This document shows, piece by piece, positions 1 through 7,473 of a DNA stretch of 64,000 nucleotides. The stretch spans positions 1,240,001 through 1,304,000 of the forward strand of contig NZ_JAROCF010000001.1 of the NCBI RefSeq assembly GCF_030433685.1. Direction: 5' to 3'. The stretch is from Leifsonia williamsii. Its GTDB lineage: Bacteria > Actinomycetota > Actinomycetes > Actinomycetales > Microbacteriaceae. Under the pieces are notes generated by a model. It had not been told where the DNA came from and did no database searches. It saw only the letters and a list, made by a program, of their open reading frames with translations. Made by a program: the position numbers and the translations under genes. The first letter of the stretch is position 1. Every line of letters begins with the position of its first letter.

Positions 1-812
1 CGCCCGAGCAGGTGCGCGACGCGGTCGACGACGACACCATCGGCGTCGTCGGCATCCTCGGCACCACCTACACCGGCGAGCTGGAGCCGATCGCCGAGAT
101 CTGCGCCGCACTCGACGCGCTCGCCGCGTCGGGCGGGCCCGACGTGCCGGTGCACGTGGACGCGGCCAGCGGCGGGTTCGTCGTTCCGTTCCTCCACCCC
201 GACCTGGAGTGGGACTTCCGGCTGAAGCGGGTCGTCTCGATCAACGTGAGCGGCCACAAGTACGGGCTGGTGTACCCGGGGATCGGCTTCGTGGTCTGGC
301 GCTCGCCGGAGCACCTCCCCGAGGACCTCGTCTTCAAGGTCAACTACCTCGGCGGCGACATGCCGACCTTCACCCTCAACTTCTCGCGGCCGGGCAACCA
401 GATCATCGGGCAGTACTACAACTTCGTGCGGCTCGGCCGGTCGGGGTACACGGCGGTGATGGAGGCGCTGCGCGACACCGCGCTGCTCATCTCGGGCGGC
501 CTGGCGGAGGAGCCGGCGGTGCGGATCATCACCGACGGCAGCGCGATCCCCGTGATCGCCTTCGCCATCGACGACGATGCCGGCTACACCGTCTTCCAGG
601 TGTCCCACGAGCTGCGCGCCCGCGGCTGGCAGGTGCCCGCGTACACGATGCCGCCGGACGCGCAGGATCTCGGCGTGCTGCGGATCGTGGTGCGCGACGG
701 CTTCAACGCCGACCTGGCGAGCGACCTCGTCCGCGACATCCGCGCGGTGTGCGCCGAGCTCGCGGCGCCGGAGCCGGCGTCGTCGCGGCAGCGGTCGCAC
801 TTCGCGCACTGA
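1..812 (+). CDS. gadB: Glutamate decarboxylase, C-terminal part (5' end outside window)
   Basis: PLP-dependent decarboxylase that converts glutamate to 4-aminobutyrate, consuming a proton; in bacteria usually linked to acid tolerance. The frame is open from base 3 to the TGA at 810-812, so about 269 C-terminal residues are present. The sequence VDAASGGFVVPF and the PLP-lysine motif SINVSGHKYGLVYPG (HK pair) are diagnostic of the GadB group, as is the downstream YLGGDMPTFTLNFSRPG stretch. No glutamate/GABA antiporter gene follows it; the next gene is an unrelated membrane protein. Start codon and N-terminal regulatory region cannot be judged here. Identification is firm, physiological role inferred. 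Confidence 0.93.
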   Translation, partial: PEQVRDAVDDDTIGVVGILGTTYTGELEPIAEICAALDALAASGGPDVPVHVDAASGGFVVPFLHPDLEWDFRLKRVVSINVSGHKYGLVYPGIGFVVWRSPEHLPEDLVFKVNYLGGDMPTFTLNFSRPGNQIIGQYYNFVRLGRSGYTAVMEALRDTALLISGGLAEEPAVRIITDGSAIPVIAFAIDDDAGYTVFQVSHELRARGWQVPAYTMPPDAQDLGVLRIVVRDGFNADLASDLVRDIRAVCAELAAPEPASSRQRSHFAH

Positions 813-834
813 GTCCTGGCAGGGGAGCGCGGCG

Positions 835-1491
835 ATGGCCCGGGGCAGGAGCGTGCGCGCCCGGGTCGAACCCGCGGCCTTCGCGCTCGGTTCGGCCTGC
901 TTCGCCGTCGCCGCCATCCCCGTGCTCGCCGACGCGATCGGCGCCATCGCCACGAACGCGATCTTCTTCGCCGGCTCCGTTCTGTTCACCACCGGCGCCG
1001 CGCTGGAGCAGACGCGCGTCGGCTGGTCGCCGCGCCGCTCGGAGCCGCTCGACTGGTGGGCGTCGGCGGTGCAGCTGCTCGGGACCCTGTTCTTCAACGT
1101 CAGCACGGCGGTGGCGCTCGCCGCGGCGGTTCCCGCGGGAGCGCAGGGCGGCACGGGATGGCGGCCGGACGTCTTCGGATCGGCCTGCTTCCTGCTCTCC
1201 TCGGCGCTCGCCGTGCGCGCCGCGCGGCTGCCGGAGGGGCGCTCGAGGGAGGCGCGCAGCCCCGACGAGCGCCGGGAGGCGGCGCTGAACTTCGCGGGCT
1301 CCGTGCTGTTCGGGATCTCCGCGGTCGGCGCGTTCATCCGGCCCGCGACCGGTCAGGAGCTGAGCGCGTCGTGGACCGACCTCGGCACGTTCGGCGGGGC
1401 GCTGCTGTTCCTCGCCGCAGCGGGGATGAGTGGAGGCTGGACCGCCGGGCGCGGCGCGGACCGGCTCAGAGATCGTCCATCGAGCCGATGA
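835..1491 (+). CDS. YrhK-like integral membrane protein
   Basis: 218-residue membrane protein starting at ATG 835, chosen because AGGGGAG lies 7 nt upstream; the frame also runs open further upstream inside gadB but that part is a shadow. It has about six hydrophobic segments and repeated GS-x-LF / GSACF blocks (AGSVLFTTGAALEQ near residue 45, AGSVLFGISAVGAF near 150) of the kind seen in YrhK-domain proteins, suggesting an internal duplication. Function unknown. It lies 22 nt after gadB, so cotranscription is possible. Its last 26 nt overlap the convergent small gene on the other strand. Confidence 0.7.
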   Translation: MARGRSVRARVEPAAFALGSACFAVAAIPVLADAIGAIATNAIFFAGSVLFTTGAALEQTRVGWSPRRSEPLDWWASAVQLLGTLFFNVSTAVALAAAVPAGAQGGTGWRPDVFGSACFLLSSALAVRAARLPEGRSREARSPDERREAALNFAGSVLFGISAVGAFIRPATGQELSASWTDLGTFGGALLFLAAAGMSGGWTAGRGADRLRDRPSSR

Positions 1492-1690
1492 CGACCGGCA
1501 CGCACTCCGAGAAGCTGTAGCGCAGCAGCACCGGCCATTCGCTCGAGTCGCTCAGGTCGAAGACGTCCATGACGGCCGCTCCGCCGATGTGCGAGGGCAG
1601 GCGCAGCTCGAACGGCGGCTCGCTCGTGCGCTCGAACTCGATCTCGAACGCCAGGTCGCCGCGCTCCAGGACGGCGAGGACCGTCTCCAT
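1466..1690 (-). CDS. Small hypothetical protein (74 aa)
   Basis: Start METVLAVLERG chosen at 1690 because a strong AGGAGG ribosome-binding site precedes it; the open frame continues upstream without such a site. The 74-residue product is acidic, with a pattern of beta-strands (LAFEIEFERT, FELRLPSH, VLLRYSF) and no cysteine, signal peptide or membrane segment. It may be a small single-domain protein; I do not recognise a family. It converges on and overlaps the YrhK-like gene by 26 nt, which is unusual but not disqualifying given the ribosome-binding site and plausible composition. Confidence 0.6.
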   Translation of the reverse strand: METVLAVLERGDLAFEIEFERTSEPPFELRLPSHIGGAAVMDVFDLSDSSEWPVLLRYSFSECVPVVIGSMDDL

Positions 1691-1797
1691 CGGCTCCACC
1701 TCCTCACGCAGGACCGCTGCCGGCTTGCTCCAGGAGTACCCCCTCACGCGCCGGCCACAACCCCTCGCGCCCGGGTCGGGCCGGGCGGTTCCTGCCG

Positions 1798-2775
1798 CTA
1801 TGCGGACGACGAACGCCGCATAGCCCGTGCGACGAGGGCGACGGCTCCGGCGGCGGTCGCCAGCCCGACGAGCGTGCGGCGGGTCTGCGCGCGCCGCCCG
1901 TGCCACCCGCCGGTGATCGAGCCGGGAGCGGGGGACGGCTCGAACAGGTTGCCGGAGTGCGGCCGCTCGGTCGTGCGCTCGAACTGGCCGGCGGCGGTCT
2001 GCGCGGCGATCGCGGCCTCCACCGACCGCGGGTGGCGCTGGTGCCGGCGCACGAGCATGCCGCCGGCGACGGTCACGTCGCGCTCCCGCCGTCGCGGGTT
2101 GTGCAGGGCCGACAGAATGGTGCGCACGGCCGCGTGCACCGGGTAGACGGGCGGCAGCGCCCGGACGGCGCGGCCGGTGTGGTTGCCCGAGTGCTGGAAG
2201 ATCGGGGTGTCGAGCGCGGGAGGCTTCACGGTCACGACCCGCACGTGCGAGCCGGAGAGCGCGAGCTCGGCGGCCAGACTGCGGCCGAAGGCGATGACGG
2301 CCGCCTTCGACATGGAGTACGGCGAGCTGAACGGCTGCGGCACCTCGCCGAGGATCGAGGCCACGTTGACGATCACGCCGCGGTCGCGCGGCAGCATCCG
2401 CGCGAGGGCGCTTCTGGCGCCGTTCGCGTACCCGTGCACGTCGACGTCGATGACGCGGGCGAACTCCTCGGGAGGCAGCTCCCAGAACCGGCCGTAGGAG
2501 CTGACGCCCGCCGCATTGATCCAGTAGTCGATGCGCCCGAACCCGCGCTCCGCCGACTCGGCGGCGCGCTCCAGCGCTTCGGCGTCAGCGGTGTCGGCGA
2601 CGGCGACGGCCGCCTCCGTGTGGTGCGTGCGGCAGAGGGAGGCGACCTCCTGCAGGGAGGCGTCGCGGCGCCCGACGAGCACCAGCCGGGCCCCGCGCTT
2701 CGCGAGGGCGATGGCGGTCGCACGGCCGAGACCGCTGGACGCGCCGGTGATGACGGCGACGGGGCTGTGAGTCAT
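1798..2775 (-). CDS. Short-chain dehydrogenase/reductase (SDR) with C-terminal membrane segment
   Basis: NAD(P)-dependent oxidoreductase of the classical SDR family. The N-terminal cofactor motif TGASSGLG is at residues 10-17, an INAAG motif follows, and the catalytic Ser (VASILG) and YSMSK Tyr/Lys are present. At 325 residues it is longer than the usual 250: the C-terminal 60 residues hold a basic linker and one hydrophobic segment (TLVGLATAAGAVALVA), suggesting attachment to the membrane. Substrate unknown. A TAGCGT box lies 7 nt before the ATG and no Shine-Dalgarno is visible, so the mRNA is probably leaderless. Confidence 0.88.
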   Translation of the reverse strand: MTHSPVAVITGASSGLGRATAIALAKRGARLVLVGRRDASLQEVASLCRTHHTEAAVAVADTADAEALERAAESAERGFGRIDYWINAAGVSSYGRFWELPPEEFARVIDVDVHGYANGARSALARMLPRDRGVIVNVASILGEVPQPFSSPYSMSKAAVIAFGRSLAAELALSGSHVRVVTVKPPALDTPIFQHSGNHTGRAVRALPPVYPVHAAVRTILSALHNPRRRERDVTVAGGMLVRRHQRHPRSVEAAIAAQTAAGQFERTTERPHSGNLFEPSPAPGSITGGWHGRRAQTRRTLVGLATAAGAVALVARAMRRSSSA

Positions 2776-2850
2776 GCGCGGGACGCTAGCCCGGCGGAGG
2801 GAGGCCGCCCAGCCCTTGACTTGACGGCGCCGGAGGGCAGCATTCGTGCC

Positions 2851-3459
2851 ATGAGCGCACCAGCATCCCCGTCAGCCGGACAGGACCCCTTCGGTCGTCA
2901 GGAGCCCGTGCCCGATGCCGCCGTGAACGCCCCAGGTGTGCTCGGGAGCCGCGCGGGCGACCCGGCCGCGGAGGCCCGTCTGCGCGCCGCCAAGCGACCG
3001 CGCAGCGTGATCGCCGGGCCGTACGGCCACCCGTTCCACGCCACGGCGATCACCATCCCGATCGGTGCGTGGACCGCCGCGATCGTCTTCGACATCGTCG
3101 GCCTGGTCGGCGCCGCGCCCGACGCCTTCGCGACGGGGGCGCTGTGGCTCGTGGTCATCGGCGTCATCGGGGCGGTCCTCGCGGCCGTGTTCGGACTCCT
3201 GGACTTCTCCAAGATCGCCCGCGGCACGAAGGCGCACCGCACGGCCCTCGCGCACCTCAGCCTCAATACGGCGGCCGTCATCCTGTTCGCCGTCAGCATC
3301 CCGGTGCGGGCCGCGGCCGACGGCCCGAGCGTCGGCGGCTTCGTGCTGTCGCTGATCGGCTACCTGATCGTCGGGGTCTCCGGGTTCCTCGGCGGGGAGC
3401 TGGCGTACCGCCACGGCGTGCGCGTCGCCGACGAGACGGATCAGGTGCGGGCCTACTGA
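2851..3459 (+). CDS. DUF2231 family membrane protein
   Basis: 202-residue integral membrane protein with a 60-residue Pro/Ala-rich soluble N-terminus, then GHPFHA (the His-Pro-x-His-containing motif typical of DUF2231) followed by four hydrophobic segments. Members of this family are heme- or redox-associated in some genomes, but no function is established. ATG 2851 is the first reasonable start; upstream reading frame is open but lies antisense to the SDR gene. A CAGCAT hexamer ends 7 nt before the ATG and TTGACT lies further upstream, so a leaderless transcript is possible. Divergent from the SDR gene. Confidence 0.78.
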   Translation: MSAPASPSAGQDPFGRQEPVPDAAVNAPGVLGSRAGDPAAEARLRAAKRPRSVIAGPYGHPFHATAITIPIGAWTAAIVFDIVGLVGAAPDAFATGALWLVVIGVIGAVLAAVFGLLDFSKIARGTKAHRTALAHLSLNTAAVILFAVSIPVRAAADGPSVGGFVLSLIGYLIVGVSGFLGGELAYRHGVRVADETDQVRAY

Positions 3460-3468
3460 CGCGCTGCA

Positions 3469-3495
3469 GGCGCGGGACCCGAGCGGTCCCGCGCC
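3469..3495. terminator. Hairpin between convergent genes
   Basis: Perfect 11-bp inverted repeat, arms 3469-3479 and 3485-3495 with a 5-nt loop, between the ends of the DUF2231 gene and the small membrane gene. No long T tract follows on either strand, so termination efficiency is uncertain. Confidence 0.6.
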
Positions 3496-3516
3496 CGCAG
3501 TCGTTCCGCCCCGCCC

Positions 3517-3783
3517 TCAGAACGCGATGCCGAGCGGGCGCGCCGCCTCCGCCAGAGCGGGGGTGACGACCTCCACGAGCAGCAGCGCGCAGCCGACGAA
3601 GAGCAGCGCCAGGGCGGTGCCGGAGGCCGCCAGTCCCGCGGCGAGCCGCAGGGCGTCGGAGCGGCGGATCGTGCGTCGCAGCGCCTCTACGCGGCGCCGG
3701 ATTACGGTGCGGAGCCCGGTGCGGAGCCCGGCCGCGACCTCCGTCAGCCTCTCGGTCGAGAGCGGTGAGGGCAGAGCGGTCAT
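3517..3783 (-). CDS. Small membrane protein downstream of hsp20
   Basis: 88-residue protein with an arginine-rich amphipathic N-terminal half (RTVIRRRVEALRRTIRRSD) and a single long hydrophobic segment (LAAGLAASGTALALLFVGCALLLVEVV). It starts only 3 nt after the hsp20 stop codon, so it is almost certainly cotranscribed with hsp20 and shares its stress regulation. No family is recognised; the layout suggests a membrane-anchored basic peptide. ATG 3783 is the only start in the frame near the hsp20 end. Confidence 0.65.
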   Translation of the reverse strand: MTALPSPLSTERLTEVAAGLRTGLRTVIRRRVEALRRTIRRSDALRLAAGLAASGTALALLFVGCALLLVEVVTPALAEAARPLGIAF

Positions 3784-3786
3784 GGG

Positions 3787-4251
3787 TTACGCGGTCACCT
3801 CCTTCTGCGCGTCTCCCGACTCGCGCGCCGACATCACGCGGTCGCCGTGGTCGCGGACCGACTCGACCGCGATCTTGCGCGGCTTGGCCCGCTCGGCGAT
3901 CGGGATGATGACGCTCAGCACGCCGTTGTCGTAGGTGGCGCTGATGCCGTCGGTGTCGACGTCGTCGCCGATCGTGAACTGCCGCATGTAGGCGCCGAAC
4001 GGGCGCTCCTGCACCAGCCAGCGGGTGCTGTCACGACCGCCGGCCGAGCGCTGTGCCCGCAGGGTCAGCAGGTGGCCGTCGACGTCGATGTCGACCGAGC
4101 CCGGGTCCACGCCCGGAAGGTCGGCACTGAGGATGTACTTGTCGCCCTCGCGGAACAGGTCGACAGGCATCATCCGCGGTTGGCGGCTGGTGTCGAAGAC
4201 GCTCTGCGCGATCCGGTCCAGCTGGCTGAACGGGTCGAACGACATGGCCAT
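3787..4251 (-). CDS. Hsp20/alpha-crystallin family small heat shock protein
   Basis: 154-residue ATP-independent holdase chaperone. The alpha-crystallin domain spans about residues 30-130, from VDLFREGDKYILSADLPGV through the conserved A-x-x-x-N-GVL-x-V motif (ATYDNGVLSVIIPIAE). Start MAMSF at 4251 is chosen because AGGAAGGAG lies 8 nt upstream; an in-frame ATG two codons later is an alternative. Transcribed divergently from an HspR-like MerR gene, with a palindromic operator between its -35 and -10 boxes, which predicts repression in the absence of heat or protein stress. A small membrane protein gene follows 3 nt downstream. Confidence 0.93.
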   Translation of the reverse strand: MAMSFDPFSQLDRIAQSVFDTSRQPRMMPVDLFREGDKYILSADLPGVDPGSVDIDVDGHLLTLRAQRSAGGRDSTRWLVQERPFGAYMRQFTIGDDVDTDGISATYDNGVLSVIIPIAERAKPRKIAVESVRDHGDRVMSARESGDAQKEVTA

Positions 4252-4340
4252 GATGTGATCTCCTTCCTGCGATCTGAGTGTGTGCGCGGGATGGAGACTC
4301 CGCTGATCGGCGGAGGTCATCTCCATCGATTGCAGTAGAT

Positions 4341-4369
4341 TTTATAGCCCATTCGCTTGACAAGCGCAA
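4341..4369 (-). promoter_or_regulatory. hsp20 promoter with HspR-like palindromic operator
   Basis: On the minus strand TTGCGC (4364-4369) and TATAAA (4341-4346) are separated by exactly 17 nt. Inside the spacer sits a perfect 13-bp inverted repeat CGCTTG-A-CAAGCG (plus-strand 4354-4366). It resembles the CTTG...CAAG half sites of HAIR elements bound by HspR, but with a much shorter spacing. Binding there would block RNA polymerase. Confidence 0.75.
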
Positions 4370-4392
4370 GAGGGAGGAACCACACTTCAGGG

Positions 4393-4671
4393 ATGACCGA
4401 TCGCGCCGGCGACACCCCGCTCTACAGCATCGCCGTGGCCGCCCAGCTGTCGGGACTGACGCCGGCCGCCCTCCGGCTGTACGAGGAGAAGGGGCTGCTC
4501 ACGCCGGCCCGCAGCGAGGGCGGCACCCGCCGCTACAGCGAGGACGACCTCGCCCGCCTGCGCGAGGTGGCGCGTCTGCAGGACGACGGGATCAACCTCG
4601 CCGGCATCGGTCACGTCATGCGCCTCCAGGACGAGAACGCCGAGCTGCGCCGCCGCCTCGCCGAGTCGTGA
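4393..4671 (+). CDS. hspR: MerR-family regulator, HspR-like
   Basis: 92-residue DNA-binding protein: winged HTH (YSIAVAAQLSGLTPAALRLYEEKGLL, residues about 10-36; GGTRRYSEDDLARLREV about 41-57) and a short C-terminal coiled coil (LQDENAELRRRLAES). In actinobacteria this short MerR type with a DENAEL tail is HspR, repressor of heat-shock genes. Its position divergent from hsp20, with a palindrome between them, supports that role. ATG 4393 lacks a close Shine-Dalgarno; GGGAGGAA is about 14 nt upstream. The dnaK operon is not in this window, so this may be an Hsp20-dedicated paralogue. Confidence 0.82.
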   Translation: MTDRAGDTPLYSIAVAAQLSGLTPAALRLYEEKGLLTPARSEGGTRRYSEDDLARLREVARLQDDGINLAGIGHVMRLQDENAELRRRLAES

Positions 4672-4771
4672 CATGACGTCGCTTCTCGGCGCGCGAACCC
4701 GCGTCTAGTCACGACTCGATCGCCGGTCAAGCGGGATGTCGTGCCGGGCTCCTCCCGGTACCGTCGAACAC

Positions 4772-6448
4772 ATGCAGCCCGAAGAGCGGAACCAGCACCG
4801 CGACCGGAACCAGCACCGCGAGCGGATCCGGCAGGTGGCGCGCGACTCCTTCGGCTGGGAGGAGCTGCGCCCCGGCCTCGCCGACGGCATGGCCGCGCTG
4901 CTCGACGGCCGCGACGTGCTCGCCGTCATGCCCACCGGCTACGGCAAGTCGTCGCTCTACCAGGTGACCGGCACGATCCTCGACGGCGTCACCGTCGTCG
5001 TCTCGCCGCTGATCTCGCTGCAGGAGGACCAGGTCAGGGCGCTCTCGGAGGCGCACGACGTGCCCCGCGCCGTCGCCATCAACTCCTCGGCGGGCGAGCG
5101 CGAGCGCGAACGGGACTGGGAGGCGCTCGCCGACGGCAGCGCGCGGTTCGCCTTCCTGGCTCCCGAGCAGCTGGCCAACGAGGCCGTGCGCGAGCGCCTC
5201 GCGGCGCTGACCGTCTCGCTGTTCGCGGTCGACGAGGCGCACTGCGTCTCGGCGTGGGGCCACGACTTCCGCCCCGACTACCTGCAGCTCGGCGACGTGA
5301 TCGAGGCGCTCGGCCATCCGCCCGTCGTCGCGATGACCGCCACGGGCGCGCCGCCCGTCCGCGCAGAGATCGCCGAGCGGCTGGGACTGCGGCGGCCGCT
5401 CCGCCTCTCCACGGGGTTCGACCGGCCCGAGCTGCGGCTGGAGGTGGTGCGGCACGAGTCGGATTCCGAGAAGCGGGAGGCCGTGCTCGACCAGGCCGCG
5501 GCGGTCACGGGTTCGCGGCTGATCTACGCGGCCACCCGCGCCGAGACGGAACGGCTGGCCGAGGCGCTCGAGGAGCGCGGCGTCAGCGCCGCCGCCTATC
5601 ACGCGGGCCTCAAGCGGGCCGAGCGCGACGACGTGTACGAGCGCTTCATCGAAGACAGGGTGGAGGTGGTGGCCGCGACGAGCGCCTTCGGCATGGGCAT
5701 CGACAAGCCCGACGTGCGCGCGGTCGTCCACGACGCGGTCACGGAGTCGCTCGACAGCTACTACCAGGAGGTGGGCCGCGCCGGGCGTGACGGCGAGCCG
5801 GCGACCGTGACCCTGCATTACCGCCCGGAGGACTTCGCGCTCACGCGGTTCTTCGCGGGCGGCGAGCCCGACGCTGACGAACTGGCCCGTATCTTCACCG
5901 CCATCCGCGCCGAGCCCGGCATCTCGCGCACGCAGCTCGCCGAGCGCCTCGACGTGAGCACCCGCTCCCTCGGCCGCCAGCTCGGGCTGCTGCGCGACGC
6001 GCGAGTGCTCGACGGCGGCGACGATGCCCTCGAGCCGGCCGACGTGCGTCCTGGCCAGGCGGCCGCCGCAGCGGTGGCGGAGGCGGAGGCGCGGCAGCGC
6101 ATCGAGCTGTCGCGCGCGCAGATGATGCAGGAGTATGCCGAGACGGGGATGTGCCGCCGGCAGTTCCTGCTCGGCTACTTCGGCGAGGAGCTGGCGGAGC
6201 CGTGCCGCAACTGCGACACCTGCTCGTCGGGCAGCGCCGACCGCTGGGCGGAGGAGCACGACGCGGGCGTCGAGGACGCCTTCCCGCTCGCGGCGCGCGT
6301 GCGTCACCAGTCGTGGGGCGCCGGCGTGGTGATGCACACCGAGGCCGACCGGCTGACGGTGTTCTTCGACGACGCCGGCTACAAGGTGCTGTCGCTCACG
6401 GCCGTGCGCGAGAATGACCTGCTGGAGGTCGTGAGCCCGGCGGCGTAG
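4772..6448 (+). CDS. recQ: RecQ-family ATP-dependent DNA helicase with Tudor-like C-terminus
   Basis: 558-residue superfamily 2 helicase. Walker A MPTGYGKS is at about 53-60, DEAH box VDEAHCVSAWGHDF near 153, motif VI QEVGRAGRDGEP near 331, followed by a winged-helix region and the RecQ zinc site (CRRQFLLGYFGEELAEPCRNCDTC, about 460-487). No HRDC domain: instead residues 505-558 (VRHQSWGAGVV...VFFDDAGYKVLSL) look like the Tudor-like C-terminal domain of UvrD/PcrA. Start 4772 is preferred over ATG 4736 because TACCGT ends 7 nt upstream, implying a leaderless mRNA. The N-terminus carries a duplicated 6-residue unit (RNQHRD/RNQHRE). Confidence 0.92.
   Translation: MQPEERNQHRDRNQHRERIRQVARDSFGWEELRPGLADGMAALLDGRDVLAVMPTGYGKSSLYQVTGTILDGVTVVVSPLISLQEDQVRALSEAHDVPRAVAINSSAGERERERDWEALADGSARFAFLAPEQLANEAVRERLAALTVSLFAVDEAHCVSAWGHDFRPDYLQLGDVIEALGHPPVVAMTATGAPPVRAEIAERLGLRRPLRLSTGFDRPELRLEVVRHESDSEKREAVLDQAAAVTGSRLIYAATRAETERLAEALEERGVSAAAYHAGLKRAERDDVYERFIEDRVEVVAATSAFGMGIDKPDVRAVVHDAVTESLDSYYQEVGRAGRDGEPATVTLHYRPEDFALTRFFAGGEPDADELARIFTAIRAEPGISRTQLAERLDVSTRSLGRQLGLLRDARVLDGGDDALEPADVRPGQAAAAAVAEAEARQRIELSRAQMMQEYAETGMCRRQFLLGYFGEELAEPCRNCDTCSSGSADRWAEEHDAGVEDAFPLAARVRHQSWGAGVVMHTEADRLTVFFDDAGYKVLSLTAVRENDLLEVVSPAA
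4787..4822 (+). repeat. 18-bp tandem duplication at the start of recQ
   Basis: Two adjacent copies (4787-4804 and 4805-4822) differing at one of 18 positions; they encode RNQHRD and RNQHRE, so the frame is kept. Confidence 0.9.
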
Positions 6449-6449
6449 C

Positions 6450-6521
6450 CGTTCAGCCCTTCTCGACCGTTCAGCCCTTCTCGACCGTTCAGCTCTGGCC
6501 GACCGCTCAGCTCTTCCCGAC
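6450..6521. repeat. Four 18-bp tandem repeats carrying a stop codon
   Basis: Copies at 6450-6467, 6468-6485, 6486-6503 and 6504-6521; the first two are identical, the others differ by a few bases. In the minus-strand frame of the neighbouring hydrolase each unit reads V-(G/E)-(K/Q)-(S/G)-stop-(A/T). So the last four codons and the stop codon of that gene are repeated three more times downstream, filling the gap to the recQ stop. Confidence 0.9.
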
Positions 6522-7298
6522 GGCCCTGGCCGCCGCGACCGCCGCCTCCACCCCGTCGAGCCACGGCTCTCCGTGGCCGGGCAGCAGCACGCGCGCGCCC
6601 GTGATCCTCAGCGCGTCGAGCGACGCGAGTGCGCGCTCCGAGTTCGCGGTCGCGGCGCCCGCGATGATCTGCGCGCCGCGCTCGCCCTTGTACGGGTCGA
6701 GCGTGACGAGCGCGTCGCCGGTGAGCAGCGCGTCATGGTCGGGCAGATGCAGCGCGCAGTGACCGTCGGTGTGGCCGGGGCTGAAGACCACCTTCGGCCG
6801 GCCGGGAACGAGCACTGGGCCGGCCCCCGTGAGCTCGCGCGCCTCCTTCACGCCCTTCACCCGCAGCGCGCCCGCCGCCACCATCGCGGCGACGGGACCC
6901 ACGGCTCGCGGATAGAGGAACGGATAGACCGCGGGCGTGCGCTCCCGGCGGTACCGGTACGGGTGCTCGGCGAGGTGCCGGTCGGCCGGGTGCACGTACA
7001 CCGGCGTGCCCAGCTCCTCGATGGCGCGCTCGGCGAAGCCGACGTGGTCGAAGTGGCCGTGGGTGAGGAGGATCGCCTCCAGGTCGCGCAGGCGCAGGCC
7101 GACGTGGTGGGCGGCACGGGCGAGCACCTGCCACGTGGCGGGGAACGCGGTGTCGACCAGCGTCCACGCCGACCCCTCCTGCAGGATGTAGCAGTTCGTG
7201 GAGGCGTGCTCGATCCGGTGCACGCCGGGCACGACGTCCGGGGTGAGCCGCGGTGCACCGGGCCGGCGGCTGGAGGTGAGGGTCAGGGTGGAGGCCAT
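6507..7298 (-). CDS. MBL-fold metallo-hydrolase
   Basis: 263-residue metallo-beta-lactamase-fold hydrolase with a binuclear metal site. Visible ligands: THGHFDH (H80, H82, D84, H85), PGHTDGH near 173-177, GDAL near 192 and a final PGHGEPW near 243. Cytoplasmic, no signal peptide. The family is broad (glyoxalase II-like, lactonases, RNases), and the substrate cannot be named. Convergent with recQ; the short gap between them consists wholly of the 18-bp repeats that copy this gene's own end. CGTAGACC lies 6 nt before the ATG, a weak leaderless-promoter candidate. Confidence 0.88.
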   Translation of the reverse strand: MASTLTLTSSRRPGAPRLTPDVVPGVHRIEHASTNCYILQEGSAWTLVDTAFPATWQVLARAAHHVGLRLRDLEAILLTHGHFDHVGFAERAIEELGTPVYVHPADRHLAEHPYRYRRERTPAVYPFLYPRAVGPVAAMVAAGALRVKGVKEARELTGAGPVLVPGRPKVVFSPGHTDGHCALHLPDHDALLTGDALVTLDPYKGERGAQIIAGAATANSERALASLDALRITGARVLLPGHGEPWLDGVEAAVAAARAVGKS

Positions 7299-7473
7299 GC
7301 GCCCGGTCTACGCGCCGGTCCCGCACGCGGTGAGCCCTTGACAGCGCCGGATGTCGTGTGGACCGGACGGGGGCCGCGGGCCCGGCGCGGCGTCCCCTAC
7401 GCTGGGATCGAATCCATGACGCGAGGGGCGTGATGGTGCGTGGGTGCAGAGCGCCCGAGGAGGGGGAGTGCGC

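Noticed and set aside
4736..4771. ATG 4736 as the recQ start
   Set aside because: TACCGT lies 7 nt before ATG 4772, the transcript would begin there, and no ribosome-binding site precedes 4736.
4727..6337. A 536-codon minus-strand frame opposite recQ
   Set aside because: Composition is His/Arg/Gly-rich shadow; all helicase motifs are on the plus strand.
6450..6521. CRISPR array from the four regular 18-bp repeats
   Set aside because: There are no spacers; copies are directly adjacent and match the neighbouring gene end.
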